A stretch of DNA of 64,000 bases from Nocardioides sp. BP30 (GTDB lineage Bacteria > Actinomycetota > Actinomycetes > Propionibacteriales > Nocardioidaceae). The stretch is taken from the NCBI RefSeq assembly GCF_029873215.1, contig NZ_CP123620.1, forward strand, positions 2,604,001 through 2,668,000, written 5' to 3'. Under the pieces are notes generated by a model. That model saw nothing but the letters and a program-made list of their open reading frames with translations. It ran no database searches and was not told the DNA's origin. Both the position numbers and the translations under genes were made by a program. Of the stretch, positions 25,653 through 35,190 are shown in pieces; position 1 is the stretch's first letter; the number at the start of each line of letters is the position of its first letter.

Positions 25653-27392
25653 TCAGAGGTACTGACCCGTGGCGGCGACCTGCTCGATCGATCGACCCGG
25701 CTCGGAGCCCTGCTTGCCGGTGATGAGCGTACGGATGAAGACGATCCGCTCGCCCTTCTTGCCGGAGATCCGGGCCCAGTCGTCGGGGTTGGTGGTGTTG
25801 GGCAGGTCCTCGTTCTCCTTGAACTCGTCCACGCAGGCCTGGAGCAGGTGCGCCACCCGCAGGCCCTTCTGCGCCGGATCCGTGCCGGACTCGATGAACT
25901 GCTTGATCGCCATCTTCTTGGCCCGGTCGACGATGTTCTGGATCATCGCCCCGGAGTTGAAGTCCTTGAAGTAGAGGACCTCCTTGTCACCGTTGGCGTA
26001 GGTGACCTCCAGGAACCGGTTCTCCTCCGACTCGGTGTACATCCGGGTCACGGTGGCATCGATCATCGCCGAGGCGGTCGCGCCCCGGTCCCCGCCGAAC
26101 TCGGCGAGGTCGTCGCTGTGCAGCGGCAGCGTGGCGGTGAGGTACTTGCTGAAGATGTCGCGCGCGGCCTGGGCGTCGGGTCGCTCGATCTTGATCTTCA
26201 CGTCGAGCCGACCGGGTCGCAGGATGGCCGGGTCGATCATGTCCTCACGGTTGGAGGCCCCGATGACCAGCACGTTCTCCAGCGCCTCGACGCCGTCGAT
26301 CTCGCTGAGCAGCTGCGGCACGATGGTGTTCTCCACGTCCGAGGAGACGCCGGTGCCACGGGTGCGGAACAGCGAGTCCATCTCGTCGAAGAACACGATC
26401 ACGGGCGTGCCGGCCGAGGCCTTCTCGCGGGCACGCTGGAAGACCAGCCGGATGTGCCGCTCGGTCTCGCCGACGTACTTGTTGAGCAGCTCGGGGCCCT
26501 TGATGTTGAGGAAGTAGGACTTCCCCTCCGAGCCCGTCTTCGCGGCGACCTTCTTGGCCAGCGAGTTCGCCACGGCCTTGGCGATGAGCGTCTTGCCGCA
26601 TCCCGGCGGCCCGTAGAGCAAGATGCCCTTGGGCGGCCGCAGCTCGTGCTCCTGGAACAGGTCCGGGTAGAGGTAGGGAAGCTCGACCGCGTCGGTGATC
26701 ATCTCGATCTGGTCGCCCAGGCCGCCGATCGAGTCGTAGGAGATGTCGGGGACCTCCTCGAGCACCAGCTCCTCGACCTCGGACTTCGGCACCTTCTCGT
26801 AGACATAGCCGGAGCGCGACTCCAGCAGCAGCGCGTCACCGGCTCGGATGTGCTCTCCGAGCAGCGGCTCGGCGATCCGCACGACCCGCTCCTCGTCCGC
26901 GTTGGCGATCACGAGGGCGCGCTCGCCGTCGGCGAGCAGCTCCTTGAACATGACCACCTCGCCGATCTTCTCGAACGCGAGGGCGTCGACCACGTTGAGC
27001 GCCTCGTTGAGCATGACCTCCTGACCGCGCTGCAGGGAGGGCACGTCCACGTTCGGCGAGACCGTGACCCGCAGCTTGCGGCCACCGGTGAACACGTCGA
27101 TCGTGTCGTCCTCGTTCGCGTTGAGGAACGTGCCGAAGCCGGCCGGTGGCTGGGCCAGCCGGTCGACCTCCTCCTTGAGCTTGAGGATCTGGTCGCGAGC
27201 ATCGCGCAGCGTCGAGGCGAGGCGCTCGTTCTGCGCGGTGACGGCGGCGAGCGAGCGCTGGGTGTCGGCGAGTCGCGTCTCCGCGGCGCGCGAGCCGAAG
27301 GACTGGTCGCCGTACGCCTCGTAGCCGCGACCGTGCTGGGTGGGCTCCTCAGGACTGTGCCCGGAGCCGGTGAAACCGTCGGATGTCGACAT
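25653..27392 (-). CDS. arc: Proteasomal ATPase ARC (Mpa)
   Basis: 579 residues, a hexameric AAA ATPase that unfolds pupylated proteins for the 20S proteasome. It has an N-terminal coiled coil (about 45-85, Pup-binding), two OB-like domains, Walker A GPPGCGKT, Walker [10 protein letters not shown], and the C-terminal tail GQYL whose penultimate Tyr docks on the core. An AGGAGGTG ribosome-binding site precedes the ATG and lies within or next to a short inverted repeat. It is followed closely by dop. Confidence 0.96.
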   Translation of the reverse strand: MSTSDGFTGSGHSPEEPTQHGRGYEAYGDQSFGSRAAETRLADTQRSLAAVTAQNERLASTLRDARDQILKLKEEVDRLAQPPAGFGTFLNANEDDTIDVFTGGRKLRVTVSPNVDVPSLQRGQEVMLNEALNVVDALAFEKIGEVVMFKELLADGERALVIANADEERVVRIAEPLLGEHIRAGDALLLESRSGYVYEKVPKSEVEELVLEEVPDISYDSIGGLGDQIEMITDAVELPYLYPDLFQEHELRPPKGILLYGPPGCGKTLIAKAVANSLAKKVAAKTGSEGKSYFLNIKGPELLNKYVGETERHIRLVFQRAREKASAGTPVIVFFDEMDSLFRTRGTGVSSDVENTIVPQLLSEIDGVEALENVLVIGASNREDMIDPAILRPGRLDVKIKIERPDAQAARDIFSKYLTATLPLHSDDLAEFGGDRGATASAMIDATVTRMYTESEENRFLEVTYANGDKEVLYFKDFNSGAMIQNIVDRAKKMAIKQFIESGTDPAQKGLRVAHLLQACVDEFKENEDLPNTTNPDDWARISGKKGERIVFIRTLITGKQGSEPGRSIEQVAATGQYL

Positions 27393-27403
27393 CTGTCACA
27401 CCT

Positions 27404-27415
27404 CCTAGGTCTAGG
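27404..27415 (-). promoter_or_regulatory. Inverted repeat overlapping the arc ribosome-binding site
   Basis: CCTAG-N2-CTAGG lies 11-23 bases upstream of the arc start and runs directly into its AGGAGG site. It could modulate arc translation or be a binding site. The significance of such a short repeat is uncertain. Confidence 0.35.
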
Positions 27416-27558
27416 ACCCTACCCGGGCGGTGCGACAAAGGAAGAGCAGATCCGGCCGGTTCGGCGAACGTGTTGATCACGAATAGGTTGCGGCCAGTTC
27501 ACCCGCTGGTTGACCGGCCGGTTCACCGACCGGCTCGCCGGCCTGCTCCGACCCGCGA

Positions 27559-28551
27559 TCAGTCCTGAGCCAGGTCCTCGGCCGCGTCCTCGGCCGGTAC
27601 ACCCGCGTCGAGAGTCGGCTCCGGGATGTCGGCCGGCCGCGGCCCGCGGTAGTCGGGTCCGTAGGCTCCCGGCGCAGGACGGCGCGTCTTGCGGGGCGGC
27701 TTGGCACCCGGCGCGAGCCGGCGGGCCGTGACCAGGAACGCGGTGTGCCCGATCATCTTGTGCCCGGGCCGTACGGCGAGGCCCTCGACGTGCCAGTCCC
27801 GGACCAGTGACTCCCACGCCTGCGGCTCGGTGAAGCCGCCGTGGGCGCGCAGCGTCTCCACGAACAGCGACATCTGGGTCGTCGTCGCGACGTACCCGCA
27901 CAGGATCCCGCCGGGACGCAGCGCCTCCCCCGCTGCCTCGACGCACTCCCACGGGGCGAGCATGTCGAGGATGATCCGGTCGGCCTTCGTCCCCGACCGC
28001 GGCAGCTCCTCCTGCAGGTCGCCGAGGTTGAGCGACCAGGTGGGCGGCTCGGCGCCGAAGAACTGCGCGACGTTCTTGCGGGCGACGTCGGCGAACTCCT
28101 CGCGGCGCTCGAAGGAGGTGACCCGCCCGTGCGGCCCGACGGCGCGCAGCAGCGAGCAGGTGAGGGCGCCCGAGCCCACCCCAGCCTCGACGACGTGGGC
28201 GCCCGGGAAGATGTCGGCCATCGCCACGATCTGGGCGGCGTCCTTCGGGTAGACGACCGCCGCGCCGCGCGGCATCGAGACCACGAACTCCGAGAGCAGC
28301 GGCCGGAAGACGAGGTACTCGCCCCCGACCGAGGAGGTGATGGTGAAGCCCTCCTCGCGCCCGATCAGGTCGTCGTGGTCGAGGTGGCCCTTGTTGGAGA
28401 AGAACCGCTTCCCGGCGACGAGCTCGAAGTTGTGGCGGCGGCCCTTCGCGTCGGTCAGCCGGACCCACTCGCCCTCGCGCAGCACCCCGCGGTGGACCCC
28501 GGACCAGGCCTCGGCAGGGACGTCGGTGCTGGGATCGAGCGCTTCGGACAT
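27559..28551 (-). CDS. trmI: tRNA (adenine(58)-N1)-methyltransferase TrmI
   Basis: 330 residues. It methylates A58 in the T loop of tRNAs. An N-terminal beta domain (residues 15-80) precedes a Rossmann SAM-binding domain with VVEAGVGSGALTCSLLRAV and the catalytic-region DRIILDMLAPWEC. ATG 28551 (MSEALDP) is chosen over the long open frame, whose first 39 residues are Arg-rich shadow sequence. The acidic tail is poorly conserved. trmI next to arc is common in actinobacteria. It follows the site-2 protease by 10 bases. Confidence 0.93.
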   Translation of the reverse strand: MSEALDPSTDVPAEAWSGVHRGVLREGEWVRLTDAKGRRHNFELVAGKRFFSNKGHLDHDDLIGREEGFTITSSVGGEYLVFRPLLSEFVVSMPRGAAVVYPKDAAQIVAMADIFPGAHVVEAGVGSGALTCSLLRAVGPHGRVTSFERREEFADVARKNVAQFFGAEPPTWSLNLGDLQEELPRSGTKADRIILDMLAPWECVEAAGEALRPGGILCGYVATTTQMSLFVETLRAHGGFTEPQAWESLVRDWHVEGLAVRPGHKMIGHTAFLVTARRLAPGAKPPRKTRRPAPGAYGPDYRGPRPADIPEPTLDAGVPAEDAAEDLAQD

Positions 28552-28561
28552 GGCCGGAAGG

Positions 28562-29710
28562 CTATCGGCCGCCCTGCCGGAAGGCCGCATCCACGTCGGC
28601 GGTCGCGAGCACGCCGAAGATGGAGCCGTCGTCCTCCAGGAGCAGGTACTCCGGCGACGGCGTCGCACCCAGCGCCCTGATGAGGTCCTCGCCGTGGATG
28701 GTGGCAGGAAGCGAGAGCCCGTCGGTCAACCCCCGCGCCACCGCCGAGGTCGGCAGCCACGGCCGTCGCTCGGGCGGCGTCGCCAGCAGGGCAGCCTCGT
28801 TGACCAGCCCGATCGGCGCACCTGTCGCCGTCACGGTCACGATCGCGCCGGCGTGGTCCTCCTGCGCCCGGCGTACGGCCTCGGCGAGCGGCAGGTCCGC
28901 AGGCACGGCGAGGGTACGGCGCGCCAGGTCGCGCGCGACCAGGCTCGGCAGCCGCTGCTGCAGGCGGGAGTGGCTCATCGACGCGCTCGCACCCGACCAC
29001 AGGAACATGCCCAGGAGGAACGCCCACATCAGGTCGTAGAGCGAGAAGCGATGACCGGTGACGGCCTGAGCCACGAACGGCCAGGCGACCACGCAGACAG
29101 CCACGACCCGTCCGATCCAGCCGGCCACCAGGGTGCCGCGGTGCATGCTCCTGGTCGCACCCCACACCGCGGCGCGCATGACCCGGCCACCGTCGAGCGG
29201 CAGGCCCGGCACGAGGTTGAGCACGCCGACGAAGAGGTTCGCGCCGGCGAGGAACTGCACGGCGAAGAGCAGCAGGCCGTCGGGGCCGGCCCACCACAGC
29301 AACGCGCCGACGCCGGCGATCAGCAGCGAGGCGAGCGGGCCCACCACGGCGATCAGGAACTCGTCGCGTGGGCGCCGGGACTCCTCCTCGACCTGGGTCG
29401 CGCCGCCGAGGAAGTGGATGGTGATCGGCCCCACCGGGTAGCCGAGCCTGGTCGCGACGACTGCATGCGCCGCCTCGTGGACGAGCACGGCGCCGTAGAG
29501 CATGACCGCGAAGACGAAGCCCGCGAGGTACTTCAGCGCTCCCAGTCCCGGCTGCACATCCTCGATAACCGGGCTGATGATCACCACGATCAGCCCAGCG
29601 ATCAGGAACCAGGACGGCGTGACCAGGACGTCGCTGCCGGCGATGCTCCCCAGCCTGACGACGCCGGGAGGGAGCTGACGCTGCGGCGGTCGCGGTCGAT
29701 GATCGGCCAC
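28562..29710 (-). CDS. Site-2 protease family metallopeptidase (M50) with CBS domains
   Basis: 382 residues, a membrane zinc protease. The metal site is HEAAH in VLVHEAAHAVV, with the third ligand in LPLDGGRVMRA. About six hydrophobic segments are followed by a cytoplasmic pair of CBS motifs (residues about 245-375), typical of the S2P subgroup that senses nucleotides. It probably cleaves membrane-bound regulators within the bilayer; the target is unknown. It heads the series leading into trmI. Confidence 0.88.
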   Translation of the reverse strand: MADHRPRPPQRQLPPGVVRLGSIAGSDVLVTPSWFLIAGLIVVIISPVIEDVQPGLGALKYLAGFVFAVMLYGAVLVHEAAHAVVATRLGYPVGPITIHFLGGATQVEEESRRPRDEFLIAVVGPLASLLIAGVGALLWWAGPDGLLLFAVQFLAGANLFVGVLNLVPGLPLDGGRVMRAAVWGATRSMHRGTLVAGWIGRVVAVCVVAWPFVAQAVTGHRFSLYDLMWAFLLGMFLWSGASASMSHSRLQQRLPSLVARDLARRTLAVPADLPLAEAVRRAQEDHAGAIVTVTATGAPIGLVNEAALLATPPERRPWLPTSAVARGLTDGLSLPATIHGEDLIRALGATPSPEYLLLEDDGSIFGVLATADVDAAFRQGGR

Positions 29711-29808
29711 TACCCGAGCCTAGCGAACCGAGTCGGCCGCCGCGTAGCGGGATCCGGCGCCGGTGTCGCTACCGGGACTGTCGGCGCTCTCGCCTAAGGT
29801 CACATGCC

Positions 29809-30657
29809 ATGAGCACCGCATCTCCCGCCGAGCTGGTGTCGACGCCGGTCGACGGCGTGGACGTGCTGGGCGCGCTCTCCCCGAGCAGGGCCTCGGACTT
29901 CATGACCTGTCCGCTGCTCTACCGGTTCCGCTCGGTGGACAGGCTGCCCGAGCCGCCGTCGCCCGACGCGGTGCGGGGCACCGTCGTGCACAAGATCCTC
30001 GAGGACCTCTTCGACCTGCCCGCCCCCGAGCGCACGCCGGCCACGGCGCTCGGCATGCTCCAGCCGGCATGGGAGGCCCTGCAGCGCGAGGAGCCCGAGC
30101 TCGCCGAGATGCTGCCGGAGGCCGAGCGCGAGCGCTGGCTGACCTCGTGCCGCACGGTGCTCGAGCGCTACTTCAGCGTCGAGGACCCGAGCCGGCTCGA
30201 GGCCACCGAGCGCGAGCTGTACGTCGAGACGCTGCTGGACTCCAAGCTGTTGCTGCGCGGCTTCATCGACCGCATCGAGGTCGCCCCCAACGGCGCCGTC
30301 CGGATCAGCGACTACAAGACCGGGCGTGCTCCGGGTCCGGGCTTCGAGGCCAAGGCGCTGTTCCAGATGAAGTTCTACGCCCTGGTCACGTGGCGGGTGC
30401 GCGGCGAGATCCCCGCCATGCTGCAGCTGCTCTACCTCGGCAGCGGCGAGGTGCTGCGCTACCAGCCCGACGAGGCCGATCTGCGAGCCACCGAGCGCAA
30501 GGTGGTCGCCATCTGGCAGGCCATCCGGTCGGCCGAGGTGTCGGGTGACTGGCGGCCCAGCCCGAGCAAGCTCTGCGGCTGGTGCGCCCACCAGGCGCTG
30601 TGTCCCTCCTTCGGGGGCACGCCGCCGCCCTTGCCGAGCCCGACCACGGAGGCCTGA
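29809..30657 (+). CDS. RecB-family nuclease, PD-(D/E)XK superfamily with iron-sulfur cluster site
   Basis: 282 residues, related to the nuclease domain of RecB/AddB and to Cas4. Motifs are GTVVHKILE, RGFIDRIEV (acidic metal ligand) and ISDYKTG (catalytic DxK). One Cys in SDFMTCP and three in LCGWCAHQALCP match the 4Fe-4S arrangement. It may process DNA ends in repair, although it has no helicase partner of the AddA type nearby. It is divergent from the site-2 protease and converges with a SNF2 helicase. TAAGGT lies just upstream of the ATG, suggesting a leaderless message. Confidence 0.88.
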   Translation: MSTASPAELVSTPVDGVDVLGALSPSRASDFMTCPLLYRFRSVDRLPEPPSPDAVRGTVVHKILEDLFDLPAPERTPATALGMLQPAWEALQREEPELAEMLPEAERERWLTSCRTVLERYFSVEDPSRLEATERELYVETLLDSKLLLRGFIDRIEVAPNGAVRISDYKTGRAPGPGFEAKALFQMKFYALVTWRVRGEIPAMLQLLYLGSGEVLRYQPDEADLRATERKVVAIWQAIRSAEVSGDWRPSPSKLCGWCAHQALCPSFGGTPPPLPSPTTEA

Positions 30658-30672
30658 CTCGGCGCCTGCGGG

Positions 30673-32862
30673 TCAGGCCAGCTCGACCTCGATCTCCTCC
30701 AGGTCGTCCGCGGTGGGCGCCTCGCGTTCGCGCAGGGCGTCGGTGAGCAGGCGCACCAGGGCCTCGAGGCGGATGTCGACGGTCGAGACGGCGTCCTCGG
30801 TCGCGACGCCGTCGAGCGCCTGCGCGGCCAGGCCGGCCTTCTGGTCGATCAGCTCGGCGATGCGCGCGTCGAGCGTCTGGGCGGCGATCACGCGCCAGGC
30901 GGTGACCGGCTCGGTCTGTCCGATCCGGTGCACCCGGTCGATTGCCTGGGTCTGCTCGGCGTCGGTCCACGACAGCTCGGCCAGAACGACGTCGGAGGCG
31001 ACCTGCAGGTTGACGCCCACGCCTGCTGCCGTCAGCGAGCAGACGATGATCGAGACGTCGGGGTCGTTGACGAAGGAGTCGATGGCCTTGGTGCGGGCGG
31101 TCGCCGACTGGTCGCCGCGGATCTCGGTGTAGGTGATGCCCCGCTTGTCGAACACCTCGCCCGCCGCGTCCATGACGTCGAGGTGCTTGGCGAAGAAGAC
31201 GACCTTGCCCGCACTGCGGGCCAGTTGGGCGGCGTAGTCCGCGGCCAGCCCGGCCTTGGCGCGTCCGATCCGGCGCACCATCGCGAACACGTTGTCGCCG
31301 GCCGTCGAGTCATCGCCATCGGCGAGCTCCCAGCCAGCGACCCGGCGTACGAGCTCGTGATCGATGCCTGCGACCTCGTGGTGGCCGCCCGTCTTGACCC
31401 GGTGCTCGCGCCGGGCCGCGATCGCGGAGTCGTAGCGCTTGACCAGGCGCAGCGCCAGCTCCCGCTCCGCGGCGTGGATCGAACGGCTCTCGGCGTCGTC
31501 GAGCTCGACGGGAAGGTCGGCGATGCGGCGTGCCGGGATGTCGGCTGCCACATCGACCTTGCGGCGTCGCACGATGCCCATGTCCACAACCGCCTGGCGC
31601 GCCGCCGGGTAGAACCCGAAGTCGGCGGGCGTCATGCCGGTCTCCTCGAGCCTGGCCATCAGTCCCGGTCGCGGAGACCGCTCGCTGATCCAGCCGAGGA
31701 ACTGCCAGATGGTCAGGAAGTCCTCGACGTCGTTGATCAGCGGCGTGCCGGTCAGGGCCATCATCAGCGGGTTCGCGACCCGGTGGCGGACCCGGTCGGC
31801 GATCTCCAGGACGTGTTGGGAGCGCTGGGACTTCTTGTTCTTGATGAAGTGCGCCTCGTCCACGATCATCCCGCGGAAGCCGTGCTCCCCGATCCATCCG
31901 ACGTGGCGGTCGAGGATCTCGTAGTTCAGCACGATGATGTCGGCGAAGCCGTCGACGTCGTCGCCGTCACCGTGGACCACGCTCACGCTGCGGCCGGGCG
32001 TCCAGCGGGCGGCCTCGCGGGCCCAGTTGGTCTTGACCACGTTCGGCACCACGACGAGCAGCGGATAGGCGTCGGCGGCCTGCGCGGCGAGCAGCGACTG
32101 GGCGGTCTTGCCCAGGCCGGGCTCGTCGGCGAGCAGGAACGTCCGGTGGCCGTCCGCCACCGAGGCGATCAAGCGGGCCTGGTGGTCCATCAGCGACAGC
32201 CCCGGAGGCAGGACCGCGACGGGCCGCGCATCGGGGAGCGCCATGCAGGAGGAGACGCCGGGTGCGGGGTGCTCGAAGGAGTTCAGCAGTGGACCGATCA
32301 GATCCCAGCCGACGAGGCGGCGGGTCTCGACGCGCGCCGGGGCGGCGGAGAAGTCGGGGACCATGAACGGGGTCATCAGCTGGGCGCGGGCGACGGAGGC
32401 CGGGACGACCTGCCGCTCGGTCCGTACGACGGTGGTCTCGCGGCGTACCGGCTCCTCCGCCTCGGGACCCGGGTCCTGGCCGGCAGCGGAGAGCAGCTGG
32501 CGCCGCAGGTGGCGGGTGGCGTCGGTCTCGACCGCGTCCTCGCCGAGGAGGCCGAAGAGCGACGGCTCGCGCGCCGCGGTCTGGGCGAGGATGGTGGCGA
32601 TGCCGTCGAGCCGCTTGAGCTCGGCGGCGCGGGTCTGCTCGGTCAGCTCGGGGTCGGCCTTGAGCCGCTGGCGCTCCTCGCGGACGAGCAGCGCCACGAC
32701 CTGGAAGCGGGTCGGCTCGGGCCGACCCCGCTGCACGCCGATCTCGACCTCGCGCACGGCCTTGGCGAGGACCGGGATCAGACCACCCTCGTCACGCTGC
32801 CGCGAGCGCTGCCGCTGCGAGGTCCTCCCCCGCCCGGAAACGCGCCGACCCTCTGCCGCCAC
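30673..32862 (-). CDS. SNF2-family DEAD/DEAH-box helicase/translocase
   Basis: About 729 residues. Swi2/Snf2 ATPase motifs in order: DEPGLGKT (I), VNYEILDRH region, VDEAHFIKN (II), ALTGTPLIND (III), then in the second RecA domain AAGVGVNLQ and QAIDRVHRIGQT (V-VI). Such enzymes move along double-stranded DNA and remodel protein-DNA complexes. About 230 N-terminal residues are not recognised. The start is uncertain: GTG 32862 has an AGGA site, while ATG 32961 would add 33 Arg/Trp-rich residues. A role in DNA repair or defence is possible; nothing here decides. Confidence 0.85.
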   Translation of the reverse strand: MAAEGRRVSGRGRTSQRQRSRQRDEGGLIPVLAKAVREVEIGVQRGRPEPTRFQVVALLVREERQRLKADPELTEQTRAAELKRLDGIATILAQTAAREPSLFGLLGEDAVETDATRHLRRQLLSAAGQDPGPEAEEPVRRETTVVRTERQVVPASVARAQLMTPFMVPDFSAAPARVETRRLVGWDLIGPLLNSFEHPAPGVSSCMALPDARPVAVLPPGLSLMDHQARLIASVADGHRTFLLADEPGLGKTAQSLLAAQAADAYPLLVVVPNVVKTNWAREAARWTPGRSVSVVHGDGDDVDGFADIIVLNYEILDRHVGWIGEHGFRGMIVDEAHFIKNKKSQRSQHVLEIADRVRHRVANPLMMALTGTPLINDVEDFLTIWQFLGWISERSPRPGLMARLEETGMTPADFGFYPAARQAVVDMGIVRRRKVDVAADIPARRIADLPVELDDAESRSIHAAERELALRLVKRYDSAIAARREHRVKTGGHHEVAGIDHELVRRVAGWELADGDDSTAGDNVFAMVRRIGRAKAGLAADYAAQLARSAGKVVFFAKHLDVMDAAGEVFDKRGITYTEIRGDQSATARTKAIDSFVNDPDVSIIVCSLTAAGVGVNLQVASDVVLAELSWTDAEQTQAIDRVHRIGQTEPVTAWRVIAAQTLDARIAELIDQKAGLAAQALDGVATEDAVSTVDIRLEALVRLLTDALREREAPTADDLEEIEVELA

Positions 32863-33032
32863 ACCACGTCCTGTTCTGCCGCGCGGCTGCGCGGCCCATC
32901 GATCGCATCGGCCCCAGAGAAGAGCGCGTCGATGACGCCGCTCCGGGCCGGACCTCCCCATGATAACCGCTGGTGGGCAGCGCGGGGCGGCGGGGCGTGC
33001 CGGCGCGGCGGCGTCGAGGGATCGCCTCGCCG

Positions 33033-33266
33033 CTACTCCGTGCGCAGATCTGCGATCGGGTTCCCCCCCGGCGCTCCCCCGAACCGGGTCAGAGCCCTCG
33101 CGCAAGCGACGACGAGTGCGGTGAGGACTGCGACGACCAGGCCGAGCCATCCGGGTCCCGGCACGAGACCGCCGGCGACGTCGTGGACCGTCGCCGTCAG
33201 CAGGCCGATGCCCACGCCGGCGAGAGCGGCGACGTTGAGGCCTGCCCCGTAGGCCCCGGCGTGCAC
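33033..33266 (-). CDS. Small two-helix membrane protein, unknown function
   Basis: 77 residues from GTG 33266, which lies 5 bases after the HAD phosphatase stop. There are two hydrophobic segments (NVAALAGVGIGLLTA and WLGLVVAVLTALVVACARAL) and a polar tail ending NPIADLRTE. No family is recognised. The tail is faintly like the end of FtsX-type permeases, so a gene remnant is an alternative. The ribosome-binding site is weak. Confidence 0.45.
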   Translation of the reverse strand: MHAGAYGAGLNVAALAGVGIGLLTATVHDVAGGLVPGPGWLGLVVAVLTALVVACARALTRFGGAPGGNPIADLRTE

Positions 33267-33271
33267 TCGAC

Positions 33272-33904
33272 TCAGGGCAGCAGCGCAGGCAGGTCGGCCA
33301 CGCCCACGCCGGCGAGCGTCGACCGGAACACGCGGCGTTCCCCCGGAGGCACCGGTACGTGGTTCTCGACCACCAGGACCGTGCAGCCGGCCGACTCCGC
33401 GGACCTGGTGCCGGTGCTGGAGTCCTCGATCGCCAGACACTGCGCCGGCGCGAGACCGAGGGCCGCGGCGGCGGTCTCGTACGGCTCGGGGTGCGGTTTG
33501 CCCCGGGTCACCTGATCACCTGTCACCACCACCGCGAACGTCTCGGCCGGGAGCTGGCTCAGGATCGGCGCGACGAAGCGCTGGTAGGACATGGTCACCA
33601 AGGCGCACGGAATCTGCTGCGCGCGCAGGTCTGCCAGCAGCTCGACGGCGCCGGGGCACCACGGCACGTGCTGCTGGATCCGCGCGACGACACCGTCGAG
33701 CAGCAGCTCTACGACCTCCTCGGGCGTGTGCGGCAGGCCCATCCGCTCCTTGATGTACCGGCCGGACTCGAGGAGGTCGTTGCCCACCAGGGCGAGCGCG
33801 TCCTCCTGGGACCAGGCGCCGCCGTACGTGCGGGCCAGCTCGTACTCGGTCTCGATCCAATAGGGCTCGGTGTCGACGAGGGTGCCGTCCATGTCCCACA
33901 GCAC
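33272..33904 (-). CDS. HAD-superfamily phosphatase (phosphoglycolate phosphatase/beta-phosphoglucomutase-like)
   Basis: 210 residues. Motif I WDMDGTLVDTEP carries the nucleophilic aspartate, motif II is LVTMS, motif III lysine lies in GKPHPEPY and motif IV is AIEDSSTG, giving a complete catalytic set. An alpha-helical cap (residues 16-85) follows motif I, as in subfamily IA. The substrate is unknown, likely a small sugar phosphate. It starts at GTG 33904 directly next to the left copy of the long direct repeat, so it may mark the last chromosomal gene before the island. Confidence 0.85.
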   Translation of the reverse strand: MLWDMDGTLVDTEPYWIETEYELARTYGGAWSQEDALALVGNDLLESGRYIKERMGLPHTPEEVVELLLDGVVARIQQHVPWCPGAVELLADLRAQQIPCALVTMSYQRFVAPILSQLPAETFAVVVTGDQVTRGKPHPEPYETAAAALGLAPAQCLAIEDSSTGTRSAESAGCTVLVVENHVPVPPGERRVFRSTLAGVGVADLPALLP

Positions 33905-33930
33905 GGCCGCCGGCAGCCGGCCCTCCTTCG

Positions 33931-34030
33931 GGCTCCGACCTGCTGGCTCTCCAGGAAACGCGGTACTCAGAATGCCCTCCGAAGAACTCCATGCGCCGTG
34001 TCATGCGACATCTCACCCTAATTGGCCGGT
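33931..34030. repeat. Left copy of a ~100-bp direct repeat flanking the catabolic island
   Basis: The first 50 bases (33931-33980) match 48815-48864 at 46 of 50 positions; similarity continues with small gaps to about 34030. The best-kept core is CCAGGAAACGC then TACTCAGAATGCCCTCC. It lies between the HAD phosphatase start and a degraded excisionase-like stretch. It could be an old attachment-site duplication, or one of a family of dispersed repeats. Confidence 0.75.
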
Positions 34031-34062
34031 TCCGAGCATTCGGCATCATCGCGGCGAACCAG

Positions 34063-34260
34063 GTGCATCCAGGTGCGGACAGGCTCCTCCAGCGGAGCAG
34101 GCCGCGCCCCGTCGACCACGCGATCAAGAACGGCACGATCCCGGCTGTCCGCGTCCGCAGGCGGGCGAGCGCCTCCGGTCACGCGGCGACCTCGCGCACT
34201 ACGACGTGGCGAACGGCGATCTGACCCTGCTGGTCGCGGACATGATCCGCGGGGTCCCGC
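34063..34260 (+). pseudogene. Frameshifted remnant of an excisionase/MerR-type DNA-binding protein
   Basis: One frame reads VDHAIKNGTIPAVRV (34111-34155), the classic recognition-helix and wing of excisionase-family helix-turn-helix proteins. The expected continuation appears in another frame as LRSRGDLAHY, near 34185. No start or stop joins them, so the gene is broken. The 503-base gap 33905-34407 otherwise holds only the direct repeat and unrecognised sequence. It lies directly beside the left repeat, which suggests a past mobile element. Confidence 0.5.
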
Positions 34261-34407
34261 AGGCGACGGAGCGCAATAGATTCGCGGCTACGCATCGCGC
34301 TGGGTCGACGGTTGCGGCGGTAGCAACGGCACCCGGATTTGCCTCCAACGAGCGATCGACGCCATGGGACGCCTCCATCGTCGCAGGCGTGCTGCCCTCC
34401 CGATTAT

Positions 34408-35154
34408 TCAGGTGCCAGATGGCGCGTGCTGACCCAGGGCTCGTCCAGGGCGAGGGTCGACCGCCGGCTCAGGTTCGCGGTCGCTGCACCGCACGTGCAC
34501 CCGATCGGCGGCGCACAACCGGCCTGCGAGCGTGACCGCATCGACCAGCCGGGCCGGCCCGGAGGCGTAGACCTCGGCCCCGTCGGGCACGCGCGCCAGC
34601 ACTGACCCGAGGTCTGGCCGACCGAGCTCGTCCTCCGGGACCAGCTCGAGCCGGCCGCATTCCAGGCTCCGGAGCTCGTCGATGAAGGGCATCGCACTCA
34701 GCGTCCGGCCGGCGTACACCAGGCGCCACGGCACCCGCTGCTCCGAGGCCCGAGCGGCCATCGCCAGGATCGGGGCGACCCCGAGTCCGTCGGCGACGAA
34801 AACGTACGAGAGTGCCGGTCTCATGGGGAACTGGTTGGCCACCTCGTGCGCCCGCAGTGTCCGCCCGATCAGGGCTGTGTCGTGCAACTCGCGCGCCACC
34901 GGGCCGTCGTTGCGGTCGACCATGATCCGATAGCTGCCGACCCCGCCCGGAGCACCGCAGAGCGCGAACCTGTGCTGCATCCCCGAAGGCAGCTCCAGGT
35001 CCACGTGCGCCCCGGGTGTCCAGGCCGGCAGCATGGTCGCGTCGAGGGAGACCAGCTCGACGGTGATGACGTCCTCGGCCACCCAGCGCATCGTCTCGAT
35101 CCGCAGCTCCAGCGCGTCGCTGGACCGGGGACTGCTCAGCATGGTCTCGATCAC
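34408..35154 (-). CDS. Ferredoxin-NADP reductase-type oxygenase reductase, truncated (no [2Fe-2S] domain)
   Basis: 248 residues of the phthalate-dioxygenase-reductase type: a flavin-binding barrel (GAHVDLELPSGMQHRFAL) and an NAD-binding domain (FVADGLGVAPILAMA, VYASGP). Normal members have about 70 further residues with a CxxxxCxxC plant-type ferredoxin; here the frame ends in Arg/Pro-rich sequence with no such cysteines. It follows the oxygenase alpha gene on the same strand and was probably its electron donor. The loss at the island border suggests deletion; the separate ferredoxin and FAD reductase in the island may replace it. Confidence 0.75.
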   Translation of the reverse strand: MIETMLSSPRSSDALELRIETMRWVAEDVITVELVSLDATMLPAWTPGAHVDLELPSGMQHRFALCGAPGGVGSYRIMVDRNDGPVARELHDTALIGRTLRAHEVANQFPMRPALSYVFVADGLGVAPILAMAARASEQRVPWRLVYAGRTLSAMPFIDELRSLECGRLELVPEDELGRPDLGSVLARVPDGAEVYASGPARLVDAVTLAGRLCAADRVHVRCSDREPEPAVDPRPGRALGQHAPSGT

Positions 35155-35190
35155 GGTCGTCGCGCACTCCAGGTCGAGGTAGTCGACGCC

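Noticed and set aside
27420..27558. Terminator after trmI
   Set aside because: The CCGGCCGGTTC-type repeats there pair only imperfectly and in several ways; no single convincing hairpin.
29809..32961. RecB-like nuclease and SNF2 helicase as a defence system
   Set aside because: They are convergent, not co-transcribed, and both families have ordinary repair members; no third defence component lies nearby.
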